Made by a program: the position numbers and the translations under genes
NCBI GenBank assembly: GCA_903900155.1
Contig: CAIUMD010000047.1
Coordinates: forward strand, 57,113 to 121,112
Length of the DNA: 64,000 nt
From: an uncultured Caulobacterales bacterium
GTDB lineage: Bacteria > Pseudomonadota > Alphaproteobacteria > Caulobacterales > Caulobacteraceae
Reading direction: 5' to 3'
Shown here: positions 33,063 through 41,647 of the stretch, in pieces
Layout: each line of letters starts with the position of its first letter
Position numbering within the stretch: the first letter of the stretch is position 1
Notes under the pieces: model-generated
Told to the model about the DNA's origin: nothing
Databases searched by the model: none
What the model saw: the letters and a program-made list of their open reading frames with translations, nothing else

Positions 33063-34214
33063 ATGACCAATTTCGCACCCTCGATGGACTTCGCGCTGGG
33101 CGAGACGGCCGACGCGATCCGTGAAACCACGGCCCGCTTCGCCGCCGACAAGATCGCGCCGCTGGCGGCCCAGATCGACGAGACCAACGAGTTTCCGCGC
33201 GGCCTGTGGGTCCCGATGGGCGACCTGGGCCTGCACGGCATCACCGTCGAGGAAGAGTTCGGCGGCCTGGGCCTGGGCTATCTGGAACACGTCATCGCGA
33301 TGGAGGAGATCTCCCGCGCCTCGGCCTCGGTGGGCCTCAGCTACGGCGCGCACTCGAACCTGTGCGTCAACCAGATCCGCCGCTGGGCCACGTCCGAGCA
33401 GAAGCAGCGTTACCTGCCCAAGCTGATCAGCGGCGAGCACGTCGGCTCGCTGGCCATGAGCGAGGCGGGCTCGGGCTCGGACGTCGTGTCGATGAAGCTG
33501 CGCGCCGAGCAGAAGGGCGACCGTTACGTCCTGAACGGCACGAAGTTCTGGATCACCAACGCCCCGCACGCCGACACGCTCGTCGTCTACGCCAAGACCG
33601 ACGAACGCCGGATCACCGCCTTCATCGTCGAGAAGGGCATGAAGGGCTTCAGCGTCTCCAAGAAGCTGGACAAGATGGGCATGCGCGGCAGCGACACCGC
33701 CGAGCTGGTGTTCGAGGACTGCGAGATCCCCGAAGAGAATGTCATGGGCCCGGTCGGCGGCGGCGTCGGCGTGCTGATGAGCGGCCTGGACTATGAGCGC
33801 GCCGTGCTCTCGGCCGGTCCGCTGGGCATCATGCAGGCCTGCCTGGACGTCGTCCTGCCCTATGTCCGCGACCGCAAGCAGTTCGGCCAGGCCATCGGCG
33901 CTTTCCAGCTGATGCAGGGCAAGATCGCCGACATGTACGTGGCCCTGAACTCGGCCCGCGCTTACGTCTACGCCGTGGCCCGCGCCTGCGACGCCGGCAA
34001 GACCACGCGCTTCGACGCGGCCGGCGCGATCCTGATGGCGTCGGAAAACGCGGTGAAGGTGTCGCTGGAGGCCATCCAGGCCCTGGGCGGCGCCGGCTAC
34101 ACCAAGGAATGGCCGGTCGAGCGGCTGCTGCGTGACGCCAAGCTCTACGACATCGGCGCCGGCACCAACGAAATCCGCCGCTTCCTGATCGGCCGCGAGC
34201 TGATCGGGGCTTAG
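33063..34214 (+). CDS. ivd: Isovaleryl-CoA dehydrogenase
   Basis: FAD-dependent acyl-CoA dehydrogenase of 383 residues, converting isovaleryl-CoA to 3-methylcrotonyl-CoA in leucine breakdown. Landmarks: ACAD signatures [17 protein letters not shown] and the C-terminal [33 protein letters not shown]. The glutamate in [13 protein letters not shown] occupies the site used as catalytic base in isovaleryl-type enzymes rather than the C-terminal position of short-chain enzymes. The next pathway genes (mccB, hydratase, mccA) lie 3.5 kb downstream on the same strand. Confidence 0.9.
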   Translation: MTNFAPSMDFALGETADAIRETTARFAADKIAPLAAQIDETNEFPRGLWVPMGDLGLHGITVEEEFGGLGLGYLEHVIAMEEISRASASVGLSYGAHSNLCVNQIRRWATSEQKQRYLPKLISGEHVGSLAMSEAGSGSDVVSMKLRAEQKGDRYVLNGTKFWITNAPHADTLVVYAKTDERRITAFIVEKGMKGFSVSKKLDKMGMRGSDTAELVFEDCEIPEENVMGPVGGGVGVLMSGLDYERAVLSAGPLGIMQACLDVVLPYVRDRKQFGQAIGAFQLMQGKIADMYVALNSARAYVYAVARACDAGKTTRFDAAGAILMASENAVKVSLEAIQALGGAGYTKEWPVERLLRDAKLYDIGAGTNEIRRFLIGRELIGA

Positions 34215-34226
34215 TCGGTGCGTGAT

Positions 34227-34311
34227 CCTCGTCCTTCGACAGGCTCAGGATGAGGATCATGGCGAGGGCGGTTCACTAGAAACCTCATCCTGAGCTTGTC
34301 GAAGGACGAGG
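34227..34311. repeat. Inverted pair of dispersed 29-bp repeats
   Basis: The segment at 34227-34255 (CCTCGTCCTTCGACAGGCTC...) and its inverse at 34283-34311 (...AGCTTGTCGAAGGACGAGG) are nearly exact reverse complements 27 bp apart. This is a common dispersed intergenic unit in alphaproteobacterial genomes and lies just after ivd. Confidence 0.75.
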
Positions 34312-34334
34312 TTTCGGACCCGCAGGCAGGCAAT

Positions 34335-34368
34335 GAAAAGGGCCGCCCCGATTGCTCGGGACGGCCCT
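34335..34368 (-). terminator. Strong intrinsic terminator on the minus strand
   Basis: Read on minus, a 13-bp stem with one G-U pair (AGGGCCGTCCCGA / TCGGGGCGGCCCT, 34339-34368) closed by a GCAA tetraloop is followed by TTTTC. There is no T-run on plus, so it ends a minus-strand transcript that must begin upstream, near 34640. Confidence 0.7.
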
Positions 34369-34430
34369 CCATCGTCGTGGCCGCTTTCGCAAGCAGCGTG
34401 TGACTCAGAACCTTTGGCGTTCAACGCCCG

Positions 34431-34477
34431 GAGCCTGCCCTTTTCGGACGGAACGTCCGAAACGGATCAGCAGGCTC
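34431..34477. repeat. Nested palindrome inside the small minus-strand unit
   Basis: GAGCCTGC (34431-34438) pairs with GCAGGCTC (34470-34477), enclosing TTTCGGACG (34442-34450) / CGTCCGAAA (34454-34462) with loop GAA. In RNA it would be a long two-part hairpin. Confidence 0.6.
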
Positions 34478-34490
34478 AGACTCAAAAGTT

Positions 34491-34541
34491 TAGAGCGTGG
34501 CTGACGCCAAAACCGCTCACACTTTTGGCTGCCACGCTCTA
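34491..34541. repeat. Intergenic palindromic repeat, copy 4 (reverse orientation)
   Basis: TAGAGCGTGGC (34491-34501) pairs with GCCACGCTCTA (34531-34541); the core reads GACGCCAAAACCGCTCACACTTTTGGC and the flank AAAAGTT matches the AACTTT flank of copies at 18438 and 40215 in reverse. Its right end contains the stop codon of the 22-codon ORF. Confidence 0.6.
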
Positions 34542-34607
34542 GGCGGAAACCTCGCTCTTAAGGCTCCAGGTCACCACTTGCGACCGCGGTTGGAGACAAT
34601 GAGACAC
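34539..34607 (-). CDS. Candidate 22-residue peptide with an exceptionally strong ribosome site
   Basis: GTG at 34605-34607 is preceded, at 7-nt spacing, by AAAGGAGGTGAT (34611-34622), a 12-nt match to the complement of the 16S rRNA 3' end. The peptide begins MSHCLQPRSQ and ends KSEVSA, with no hydrophobic segment. GC at third codon positions is lower than in neighbouring genes. A minus-strand terminator at 34335-34368 would give a transcript of about 300 nt. It could encode a peptide, be a leader-type regulatory ORF, or act as an RNA that binds 30S subunits. No family recognised. Confidence 0.5.
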   Translation of the reverse strand: MSHCLQPRSQVVTWSLKSEVSA

Positions 34608-34610
34608 TAG

Positions 34611-34622
34611 ATCACCTCCTTT
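34611..34622 (-). promoter_or_regulatory. Extended Shine-Dalgarno sequence
   Basis: AAAGGAGGTGAT on minus is complementary to the 16S anti-Shine-Dalgarno tail (ATCACCTCCTTT) over 12 nt. Other ribosome sites in this window match only 4-6 nt. Confidence 0.7.
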
Positions 34623-34705
34623 CAGTAGTTGAACAACACAGACAGCATATGGGTCTGTTTGCGCTCTTGAAAAGAGGGGAACGCGCGCGACGCGAAGTCG
34701 CGGCG

Positions 34706-34855
34706 TCAGATTGCCAGAAGCTTGAGCCCCACCAGGATGGCCGCCCACAGGACCAGGGCCGCGCCGACCGCGATGGGACGGTTGAAATTGAAACGACGGA
34801 CGTTGGTGGCCGGGTCCGTGGGACCGTTCGGCGCCAGATGAATGCGCGTGGGCAT
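34706..34855 (-). CDS. Small single-pass membrane protein (49 residues)
   Basis: A 49-residue ORF with a basic and polar N-terminal half (NVRRFNFNRPIAV) and one C-terminal transmembrane helix (VGAALVLWAAILVGLKLLAI). GGAAGGA lies about 10 bases upstream of ATG 34855. It is divergent from tam and directly upstream, on the same strand, of the 22-codon ORF. Function unknown; the size and single anchor resemble small subunits of membrane complexes. Confidence 0.62.
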   Translation of the reverse strand: MPTRIHLAPNGPTDPATNVRRFNFNRPIAVGAALVLWAAILVGLKLLAI

Positions 34856-34993
34856 ACCGCGTGAATCCTTCCCTAGTGGCCCCTCTGTCGGAGACCTGAC
34901 TCGAACCGTATGATGAATCTTCGCGTATAGGAAGAATTCTTCACATAGGCGCAGGTTGCATCGCTCAGGTTGCTCGGAAAGAGAGGGATTCGC

Positions 34994-35767
34994 ATGGCCA
35001 GCTGGGACCCAGATACCTATGCCCTTTATCGCCGATACCGGGAGCGGCCGGCGTTTGACCTGCTGACCGCCATTCCGCGCGATCTGGACCCGCTGGACAT
35101 CTGGGACCTGGGCTGCGGCCTGGGCGAGCAGGCGGCGCTGCTGGCGGCGCGGCATCCGCGGGCGCGGGTGAGGGGGCTGGACAGCAGTCCCGAGATGCTG
35201 GCGCGGGCCAAGGCCCTGCCGACGCGGGTCGAATGGATCCTGGGCGATATCAAGGGCTTCGCGCCGGACGCGCCGACCGACCTGATCTTCAGCAACGCTG
35301 CTTTGCAGTGGGTGGACGACCACGCCGTCCTGATCCCGCGCTTGGCCGAAAGCCTGTCGCCGGGCGGCGTGCTGGCGATCCAGATGCCGGTGGCCGACGG
35401 TCTGGGCTGGCGGGGGACGCTCACCGAGATCGCCGCCGAGGGACCCTGGGCCAAATACCTGACCGGCGTCGAGGGCGTGCGTCATGCCAACGCGCCGGAG
35501 GACTACTACGCCTGGCTGGCGCCGCTGTGCCCGGACGTCGACATCTGGACCACGACCTATCTGCACGCGCTGCATGGCCAGGACCCGATCGTCGACTGGA
35601 CCATGGGCACGACCCTGCGGCCGTACCTCGACGCCCTGCCCGACGAGGCCAAGACGCCGTTTCTGGAGGCCTGGCGGGCGCGTCTGGCTCACGACTATCC
35701 GCGCCGCGAGGACGGCGTGACGCTGTTTCCGTTCAAGCGGCTGTTCATCGTCGCGCGGAAGGGGTAG
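34994..35767 (+). CDS. tam: Trans-aconitate 2-methyltransferase
   Basis: SAM-dependent methyltransferase of 257 residues that detoxifies trans-aconitate, an aconitase inhibitor. Motif I is DIWDLGCGLGEQAALLA, motif II/III is DLIFSNAALQWVDDHAVLIPRLAESLSPGGVLAIQMP, and the start SWDPDTYALYRRYRERPAFDLL is characteristic of Tam. ATG 34994 follows AGAGAGGG. Its last 23 bases overlap the end of the convergent patatin gene. Confidence 0.9.
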   Translation: MASWDPDTYALYRRYRERPAFDLLTAIPRDLDPLDIWDLGCGLGEQAALLAARHPRARVRGLDSSPEMLARAKALPTRVEWILGDIKGFAPDAPTDLIFSNAALQWVDDHAVLIPRLAESLSPGGVLAIQMPVADGLGWRGTLTEIAAEGPWAKYLTGVEGVRHANAPEDYYAWLAPLCPDVDIWTTTYLHALHGQDPIVDWTMGTTLRPYLDALPDEAKTPFLEAWRARLAHDYPRREDGVTLFPFKRLFIVARKG

Positions 35768-37520
35768 GGCCAGCGCGCTTCTCGCTCAGGCTGGGGCGGC
35801 GGCGCAGCTCGGTGACGGGCCCATGCAGGCCTTCCAGCGCGAAGCTGGCGGCGACGTAGCCGGCGCGGACGGCGGGTTCGAAGGCGCGCCAGTCGCGGAT
35901 GTCGACGCCTTCCAGCTTGGGCGTGATCAGCACGTCGGTGGCCTCGCGGGCGGCGGCCAGATCCCGGCCGGTGGTCACCGTGGCGGCGCGCATCAGCAGG
36001 GCTACGATCGGCGGGCCCTTGCGCCACTCGCCCGAGACGATCCAGCTCCAGATCGACGGCGGGCGATAGACGTCCTCGGCGGTGATGCTGCGGCCGCGGG
36101 TGACGTCGACGCCGACGATCGGCCCCAGCTGGAACGACCGCATCACATCGGCCGGGAAGTTCTTCATCACCGCCCCGTCGACCAGCACCGCGCCGTTCTC
36201 CGTCGCGGGTGGCAGCACGCCCGGCAGCGAGATCGAGGCCCGCAGCGCCGTCTGCAGGTCGCCCGTCCGGTGCAACTGATAGGCGCCGGAGGTCAGGTTC
36301 GACGACACACAGAAGAACGGCAGCCAAAGGTCGCTAATGTCGACCACACCGAAGTGCTCTTCCAGCCGCGTCTTGACCTTCTCGCCGCGGGTCATGGCGA
36401 TCAGCGGGAAGGCGATGTCGTCCAGCGGGCTGGTGTCGACGAAGGCTTTGCGGATGCGGGCCTCCAGCTCGCCGTCGTCCCAGCCCATGGCGATGCCGGC
36501 CGCCACGATCGCGCCCATCGAGGCGCCGCCGACGAAGTCGATGGGGATGCCGCGCTCGCGCATCGCGTGGATCGCGCCAATATGGGCGTAGGCCCGCGCG
36601 CCGCCGCCCGAGAGCACCAGGCCCACCGATTGGCCGGTCAGCACGCGCGCCAGCCGCTGCATGTCGGCCACGCCGTTCTCGCGCAGATGGAACAGACGCG
36701 CGGCCTGGGTCGCCTCCATCCAGGCGGCCGAGCCGCTAGGGCGTGTCGCGCCGGCCGATTGCAGCAGGATCAGGTCGACCAGCCGCTGGGCCTGAAGCGG
36801 GCCCGACGCGTAGCTGGGAATGCTGGCCGGCGGGGCGCGGTCGCCGCGTCCAACCCGGAACAGCCGGTCCACCTGCCGGCCGACCACGTGTTTCCAGGCC
36901 GTCTCGTCGGCCTCGGCGACATAGAGGACGAAGTCGTGCTCGCGCTCGACATTGCTGAACCACTCGGTCGGGGCCAGCAGCGACTCGCCGCCCTCGACGG
37001 TGACCGAATAGCCCAGGCTCTCGATACAGCGGGCCAGGCGCTCGACGATCGGCCGGATCGCCGCGCCAGCCTCGACGGCGATGAAGCCGAACACCGACGG
37101 ATCGCCGATCGCCGCGTGCGTCTGGGCCTGGCGGGCGCGGCGGATCATCAGCCGCGACAGCTCCAGCATCACGGTCGGGTCTTCCTCGGCCGCCTCGAAG
37201 AAGTCGTCGCGGGGCAGGGCCAGCACTTCGCTGTCGCGCAGGGCCACCATGCTGGCCGAGTGGGCCGTGCCGCCGACCAGGGCCATCTCGCCGGCCGGCT
37301 CGCCGGGACGGATCACGCCCAGGAACTGCGGCTCCTGGCCTTCCTCCTTGCGGAAGGCGCCCAGGCGGCCGGTCTTCAGGAAATAGAGCTGGCTTGCCTC
37401 TTCGCCGGGTTGGAACAGCGTCGCCCCGCCAGGCAGGGAGAACCACGCGGCCGCGCCGGTGCGCCGCTCGCGGGCGAACAGGCGCGCCAGGGCCGAGTCG
37501 TCGGGCAGGGGCGTTTCCAC
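35745..37520 (-). CDS. Patatin-like phospholipase with N-terminal cyclic-nucleotide-binding domain (NTE-like)
   Basis: A 591-residue protein. Residues about 10-130 form a CRP-like cNMP-binding domain (LYFLKTGRLGAF, VIRPGEPAGEMALVGG). A middle linker (about 140-280) is of the kind found in eukaryotic neuropathy target esterase. The patatin domain (about 298-480) has the oxyanion loop SGGGARAYAHIGAI, the nucleophile S334 in GGASMGAIVA and catalytic D448 in VDGAVM. The missing Arg-Ala in the phosphate-binding cassette (GEPAGEMALVGG instead of GExxGE...RxA) suggests weak or no cNMP binding. Role: probable lysophospholipase or esterase. Confidence 0.9.
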   Translation of the reverse strand: METPLPDDSALARLFARERRTGAAAWFSLPGGATLFQPGEEASQLYFLKTGRLGAFRKEEGQEPQFLGVIRPGEPAGEMALVGGTAHSASMVALRDSEVLALPRDDFFEAAEEDPTVMLELSRLMIRRARQAQTHAAIGDPSVFGFIAVEAGAAIRPIVERLARCIESLGYSVTVEGGESLLAPTEWFSNVEREHDFVLYVAEADETAWKHVVGRQVDRLFRVGRGDRAPPASIPSYASGPLQAQRLVDLILLQSAGATRPSGSAAWMEATQAARLFHLRENGVADMQRLARVLTGQSVGLVLSGGGARAYAHIGAIHAMRERGIPIDFVGGASMGAIVAAGIAMGWDDGELEARIRKAFVDTSPLDDIAFPLIAMTRGEKVKTRLEEHFGVVDISDLWLPFFCVSSNLTSGAYQLHRTGDLQTALRASISLPGVLPPATENGAVLVDGAVMKNFPADVMRSFQLGPIVGVDVTRGRSITAEDVYRPPSIWSWIVSGEWRKGPPIVALLMRAATVTTGRDLAAAREATDVLITPKLEGVDIRDWRAFEPAVRAGYVAASFALEGLHGPVTELRRRPSLSEKRAGPTPSARR

Positions 37521-37690
37521 GGCGCGGACGCTAGCTTATGGCGCAAGGCTTGACCACGGGGGCGGCTTCAGGCGCAACTGTTGATCTCGAACCCGAAATG
37601 TCCGAGAACGGATTTGGCCCTGAATCTTTCGCTTCAGGGTCCAAAAAACTCCGACTTCCGGGATAGGGTGGAAGAGGCTAAGCGTCGGTC

Positions 37691-39282
37691 ATGCCGAAGT
37701 TGAACTCCGTTATCGACGCGTCCGCCGACGCTTTCGCCCGTAACGCGGCCCATAACCGCGCTCTGGCCGAGGAACTGCGCAAAAAAGTCGCGGAAGCTGC
37801 TCTGGGCGGTCCCGAGGGCTCGCGCGAGCGTCACGCCTCACGCGGCAAGCTGCTGCCCCGCCAGCGTGTCGAGCGCCTGCTGGATCCCGGCTCGCCCTTC
37901 CTGGAGATCGGCCAGCTGGCCGCCTGCGACCTCTATGGCGGCGAGGCCCCCGGTGCGGGCATGATCTGCGGCATCGGCCGGGTGTCGGGCCGCGAGGTGA
38001 TGATCGTGGCCAACGACGCCACGGTGAAGGGCGGCGCCTACTTCCCGATGACGGTGAAGAAGCACCTGCGCGCCCAGGAGATCGCCGCCCAGAACCGCCT
38101 GCCGTGCGTCTATCTGGTCGACAGCGGCGGCGCGAATCTGCCGCATCAGCCGAGGTCTTCCCCGACCGCGACCACTTCGGCCGCATCTTCTTCAACCAGG
38201 CCCGCATGAGCGCCGCGGGCATCCCGCAGATCGCCTGCGTCATGGGCTCGTGCACCGCCGGCGGGGCCTATGTCCCGGCGATGAGCGACGAGACCGTCAT
38301 CGTCCGCAACCAGGGCACCATCTTCCTGGCCGGCCCGCCGCTGGTGAAGGCCGCCACGGGCGAGGTCATCTCGGCCGAGGAACTGGGCGGGGCCGAGACC
38401 CACGGCCGCCGCTCGGGCGTCGTCGACCACGTGGCCGAGAACGACGAGCACGCGCTGCAGATCGTCCGTTCGATCGTCGCCAACCTCAACACCACCAAGC
38501 CCGAGCAGGTGGTTCTGACCGACGTCGAGCCACCGGCCTATGATCCCGAAGAGATCTACGGCATCGTCCCGACCGACGTCCGTGCGCCGTACGATGTCCG
38601 CGAGGTCATCGCCCGCATCGTCGACGGCAGCCAGTTCGACGAGTTCAAGGCGCTGTACGGCGCGACCCTGGTCTGCGGCTTCGCCCGCATCTGGGGCCAG
38701 CCGGTGGCGATCCTGGCCAATAACGGCGTCCTCTTCAGCGAGAGCGCGCTGAAGGGCGCGCACTTCATCGAGCTGGCCTGCAAGCGCAAGATCCCGCTGG
38801 TCTTCCTGCAGAACATCTCGGGCTTCATGGTCGGCGGCAAGTACGAGGCCGGCGGCATCGCCAAGGACGGCGCCAAGCTGGTCACGGCCGTCGCCTCGGC
38901 CGAGGTCCCGAAGTTCACCGTCCTGATCGGCGGCAGCTTCGGGGCCGGCAACTACGGCATGTGCGGCCGCGCCTACAGCCCGCGCTTCCTCTTCACCTGG
39001 CCCAACAGCCGCATCTCGGTGATGGGCGGCGAGCAGGCCGCCAGCGTGCTGGCCACCGTCCACCGCGACGCCGCCAAGTGGACGCCCGAAGAGGCGGAAG
39101 CGTTCAAGGCGCCGATCCGCCAGCGCTATGAGGACGAGGGCAATCCGTATCACGCGACGGCGCGGCTCTGGGACGACGGGATCATTGATCCGGCTCAAAC
39201 CCGCGACGTCCTGGGTCTGGCCATCTCGGCCTCGCTGAATGCGCCGATCCCGGAGACCACCTTCGGCGTTTTCCGAATGTAG
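37691..39282 (+). pseudogene. mccB: Methylcrotonyl-CoA carboxylase beta (carboxyltransferase) subunit, frameshifted
   Basis: A carboxyltransferase of the leucine pathway, split into two reading frames. Frame 1 (37691 onward) reads correctly to [14 protein letters not shown] and then runs out of frame; the second frame takes over at [17 protein letters not shown] and continues to the end at 39282. The join is at 38149/38150, where CATCAGCCGAGG is one base short of CATCAGGCCGAGG. Adding one base restores a 530-residue protein of normal length. No slippery site is evident, so this is either a recent mutation or a sequencing/assembly error. The neighbouring pathway genes are intact. Confidence 0.88.
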
Positions 39283-39290
39283 CTTCGCGA

Positions 39291-39334
39291 GCGTGATAGC
39301 CGAAAGTGGAAGCCGGTTTCGGCGGCCATCACGC
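39291..39334. repeat. Intergenic palindromic repeat, copy 5
   Basis: GCGTGAT (39291-39297) pairs with ATCACGC (39328-39334) around the core AGCCGAAAGTGGAAGCCGGTTTCGGCGGCC. It lies in the 83-bp gap between mccB and the hydratase and could weaken read-through. Confidence 0.65.
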
Positions 39335-39365
39335 GCCAAAGAAGATAGCCAGAAGAGGGCACGCC

Positions 39366-40205
39366 ATGACCAACCCGATCGCCGATCCCATCGTCGAAGT
39401 GACCGACACCGACGCGATGACCCCGCTGGTCCACATCGACAGCACGCCCGACGGCGCGGTGACCGTGTGGATCAACCGGCCCGACAAGAAGAACGCCTTC
39501 AACGCGGAAACCATCGCCGGCCTGCGCGAGGCCTTCGAGACCCTGCACGGGGCCGAGGGCGTGCGGGTGGTGTTCCTGCGCGGCGTGGGCGGGGCGTTCA
39601 GCGCCGGCGCCGACCTGGAATGGATGGGCGCGGCCGTCGAGTGGGACGAGGATGACAACCGCGAAGACGCCCTGGGCCTGGCGCACATGCTCAAGGCCCT
39701 GCACGACATCCCGGCCCTGACCGTGGCCCTGGTCGAGGGCCCGGCCTTCGGCGGCGGCGCGGGCCTGGTGGCCGCCTGCGACCACGCCATCGCCCTGGTC
39801 GACGCCAAGTTCTCGTTCTCGGAAGTGAAGCTGGGCCTGACCCCGGCGACCATCAGCCCCTACGTCATCCAGGCCCTGGGCCCGCGCACGGCCAAGCTCT
39901 TGTTCGCCACCGGCCGGGTGTTCGACGCCGACGACGCCTGGGGCTACGGCCTGGTCGACGAGGTGTTCGAGGATGTCGCCAGCCTGGAAGTCGCCCGCGA
40001 CGCCTTGATCGAGGAGATGGCCCCGTGCGCTCCCGGAGCGATTGGCGACGCCAAGGCCCTGGTCAACGACTTCGCTGGCCAGAAAATCGACAAGAGCCTG
40101 ATCGAGGAGAGCGCTAAACGCATCGCCCGCCGCCGTGTGTCGGAAGAAGGCCAAGAAGGGGTGCGCGCTTTCCTTGGCCGTCGTAAACCGTCCTGGGCTG
40201 AGTAG
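39366..40205 (+). CDS. liuC: Methylglutaconyl-CoA hydratase (enoyl-CoA hydratase family)
   Basis: A 279-residue crotonase-fold enzyme. The oxyanion-hole loops are GAFSAGADLEWM and GPAFGGGAGLVAACD, with the acidic residue region FSFSEVKLGLTPATISPYV. In position between mccB and mccA it fits hydration of 3-methylglutaconyl-CoA to HMG-CoA in leucine breakdown; a generic crotonase assignment is the fallback. ATG 39366 gives the best start; the upstream codons fall in the repeat. Confidence 0.85.
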   Translation: MTNPIADPIVEVTDTDAMTPLVHIDSTPDGAVTVWINRPDKKNAFNAETIAGLREAFETLHGAEGVRVVFLRGVGGAFSAGADLEWMGAAVEWDEDDNREDALGLAHMLKALHDIPALTVALVEGPAFGGGAGLVAACDHAIALVDAKFSFSEVKLGLTPATISPYVIQALGPRTAKLLFATGRVFDADDAWGYGLVDEVFEDVASLEVARDALIEEMAPCAPGAIGDAKALVNDFAGQKIDKSLIEESAKRIARRRVSEEGQEGVRAFLGRRKPSWAE

Positions 40206-40214
40206 ATTCAACCC

Positions 40215-40263
40215 AGAGCATGGCAGCCGAAAGTGTCTGCGGTTTCGGCGCTCGCCATGCTCT
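40215..40263. repeat. Intergenic palindromic repeat, copy 6
   Basis: AGAGCATGGC (40215-40224) pairs exactly with GCCATGCTCT (40254-40263). The core is AGCCGAAAGTGTCTGCGGTTTCGGCGCTC, followed by GAACTTT, matching copy 2 at 18438 most closely. Confidence 0.7.
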
Positions 40264-40310
40264 GAACTTTAGAAAAGAGCCTGACTTCGTCGGGCTCTGG
40301 GGGGCGTGGC

Positions 40311-41639
40311 GTGGTCACAGGCGTAGAATTGGAAGCAGCGGCGGCGGATTCGACCGCCGGGCTGGTCGGGCGTCGGAAAAAGCCGTTCACCCACAAGGGC
40401 GAGCCCTGCAAGAACTGCGGGGCCACGCTCGAGGGCTGGTACTGCCATGACTGCGGCCAGAACGCCGACACCCATCACCGCTCGATCCTGCACCTGATCT
40501 GGGAGGCCATCGAGGGGATGTTCCACCTCGACGGTCGCCTGGCCAATACCCTGCCGCTGCTGTTCTTCAAGCCGGGCAAGCTGGCCAAGGACTACATGGA
40601 AGGCCGGATCGCTCGGCATGTGCCGCCGTTCCGCACCTTCCTGGTGGCCCTGCTGCTGTTCATCCTCGCGGCCGAGCACGTGATCCACAACTCGATGCGC
40701 GAGCAGGAGGTGAAGGCGGAGAAGCAGGCCCAGTTGCTGACCACGCCGGCGGGCCGCAAAGCCAATGCCGACGAGATGCGCCGGGAGGCGACCAGCGACC
40801 GCACCGACCGCCTGAAGAGCGCCGTCGAAGAGCGTGACGAAGGCCTGAAGGAAGAAGGCGCGGACAAGGCCAAGATCGCCGCCAAATACGCCGACGACGT
40901 CAGGAAGGCCGAAGAGCGCTACGCCAAAAAGGTCGCCGGGGCCGAAGCCCTGCAAAACAATCCGAACGCCGGCGCCGAGGCCTTGGCCAAGCTGCATGGC
41001 CGCAACACCAACGCCGCCGAGCAGATCCGCGGGCTGGACTTTCAGAGCCCCGAGACGCTGCAGGCCGGCGCGAACAAGATCGCCGAGGCCCAGATCGCCG
41101 GCCAGCAGTTCAACGTCGTCGTACCGGACAAGAACGCGCCGGTCGTCGGCGAGCACGGCGCGCCGGCGCATAATGAACAAGGCCGCGCGGCGGGTAAGGA
41201 AAGCGCCAAGCGCTGGTGGCCTCAGGAAGGCTTGGCCAAGGCCGTGGCCAATCCCAACTACTACATGCTGGTGACGTTCGGCTGGGCTCACCGCCTGGCG
41301 GTGCTGTTGCTGCCGATCGTCGGCCTGAGCCTGGCGCTCGTTTATGTGAACAAGCGCCAGTATTTCATCTACGACCACCTGATCGTGGCCACGAACCTCT
41401 TGTCGTTCTCGTTCCTGACCTGGGCGGTGGCGTTTGTGTTGCCGCACGCGCTGATGAAATCGGCCATCACGATCGTGATGCTGTGGGCGCCCATCAACCT
41501 CTTCCAGACCCTGCGCGGGGGCTACGGCTCCAGCCTCTTCGGCGCTCTCCTCAAGACCCTGATCGTGTGGTTCACCAGCGTGACGGCTTTCGGGGTGCTG
41601 GTGCTGGGCCTGATGCTCTTCACCCTTTCCCAAATGTAG
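40311..41639 (+). CDS. DUF3667 membrane protein with zinc ribbon
   Basis: A 442-residue protein. An N-terminal zinc ribbon has CKNCGATLEGWYCHDCGQ, then comes a DUF3667-type segment (HLIWEAIEGMFHLDGRLANTLPLLFFKPGKLAKDYMEGRIARHVPPFRTFLVALLLFI) ending in a transmembrane helix. A long Ala/Glu/Lys-rich coiled region follows (about 130-290), then three or four C-terminal transmembrane helices. GTG start at 40311. It lies within the leucine-degradation cluster and its stop is 8 bp from the mccA start. The family is uncharacterised, and nothing in it suggests a leucine-pathway role. Confidence 0.82.
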   Translation: MVTGVELEAAAADSTAGLVGRRKKPFTHKGEPCKNCGATLEGWYCHDCGQNADTHHRSILHLIWEAIEGMFHLDGRLANTLPLLFFKPGKLAKDYMEGRIARHVPPFRTFLVALLLFILAAEHVIHNSMREQEVKAEKQAQLLTTPAGRKANADEMRREATSDRTDRLKSAVEERDEGLKEEGADKAKIAAKYADDVRKAEERYAKKVAGAEALQNNPNAGAEALAKLHGRNTNAAEQIRGLDFQSPETLQAGANKIAEAQIAGQQFNVVVPDKNAPVVGEHGAPAHNEQGRAAGKESAKRWWPQEGLAKAVANPNYYMLVTFGWAHRLAVLLLPIVGLSLALVYVNKRQYFIYDHLIVATNLLSFSFLTWAVAFVLPHALMKSAITIVMLWAPINLFQTLRGGYGSSLFGALLKTLIVWFTSVTAFGVLVLGLMLFTLSQM

Positions 41640-41647
41640 GTCCCGAC

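Noticed and set aside
38104..39282. Treating the mccB second frame as a separate gene with its own start
   Set aside because: The first 13 codons are out of frame with the conserved protein and the frame joins the upstream half exactly where one base is missing.
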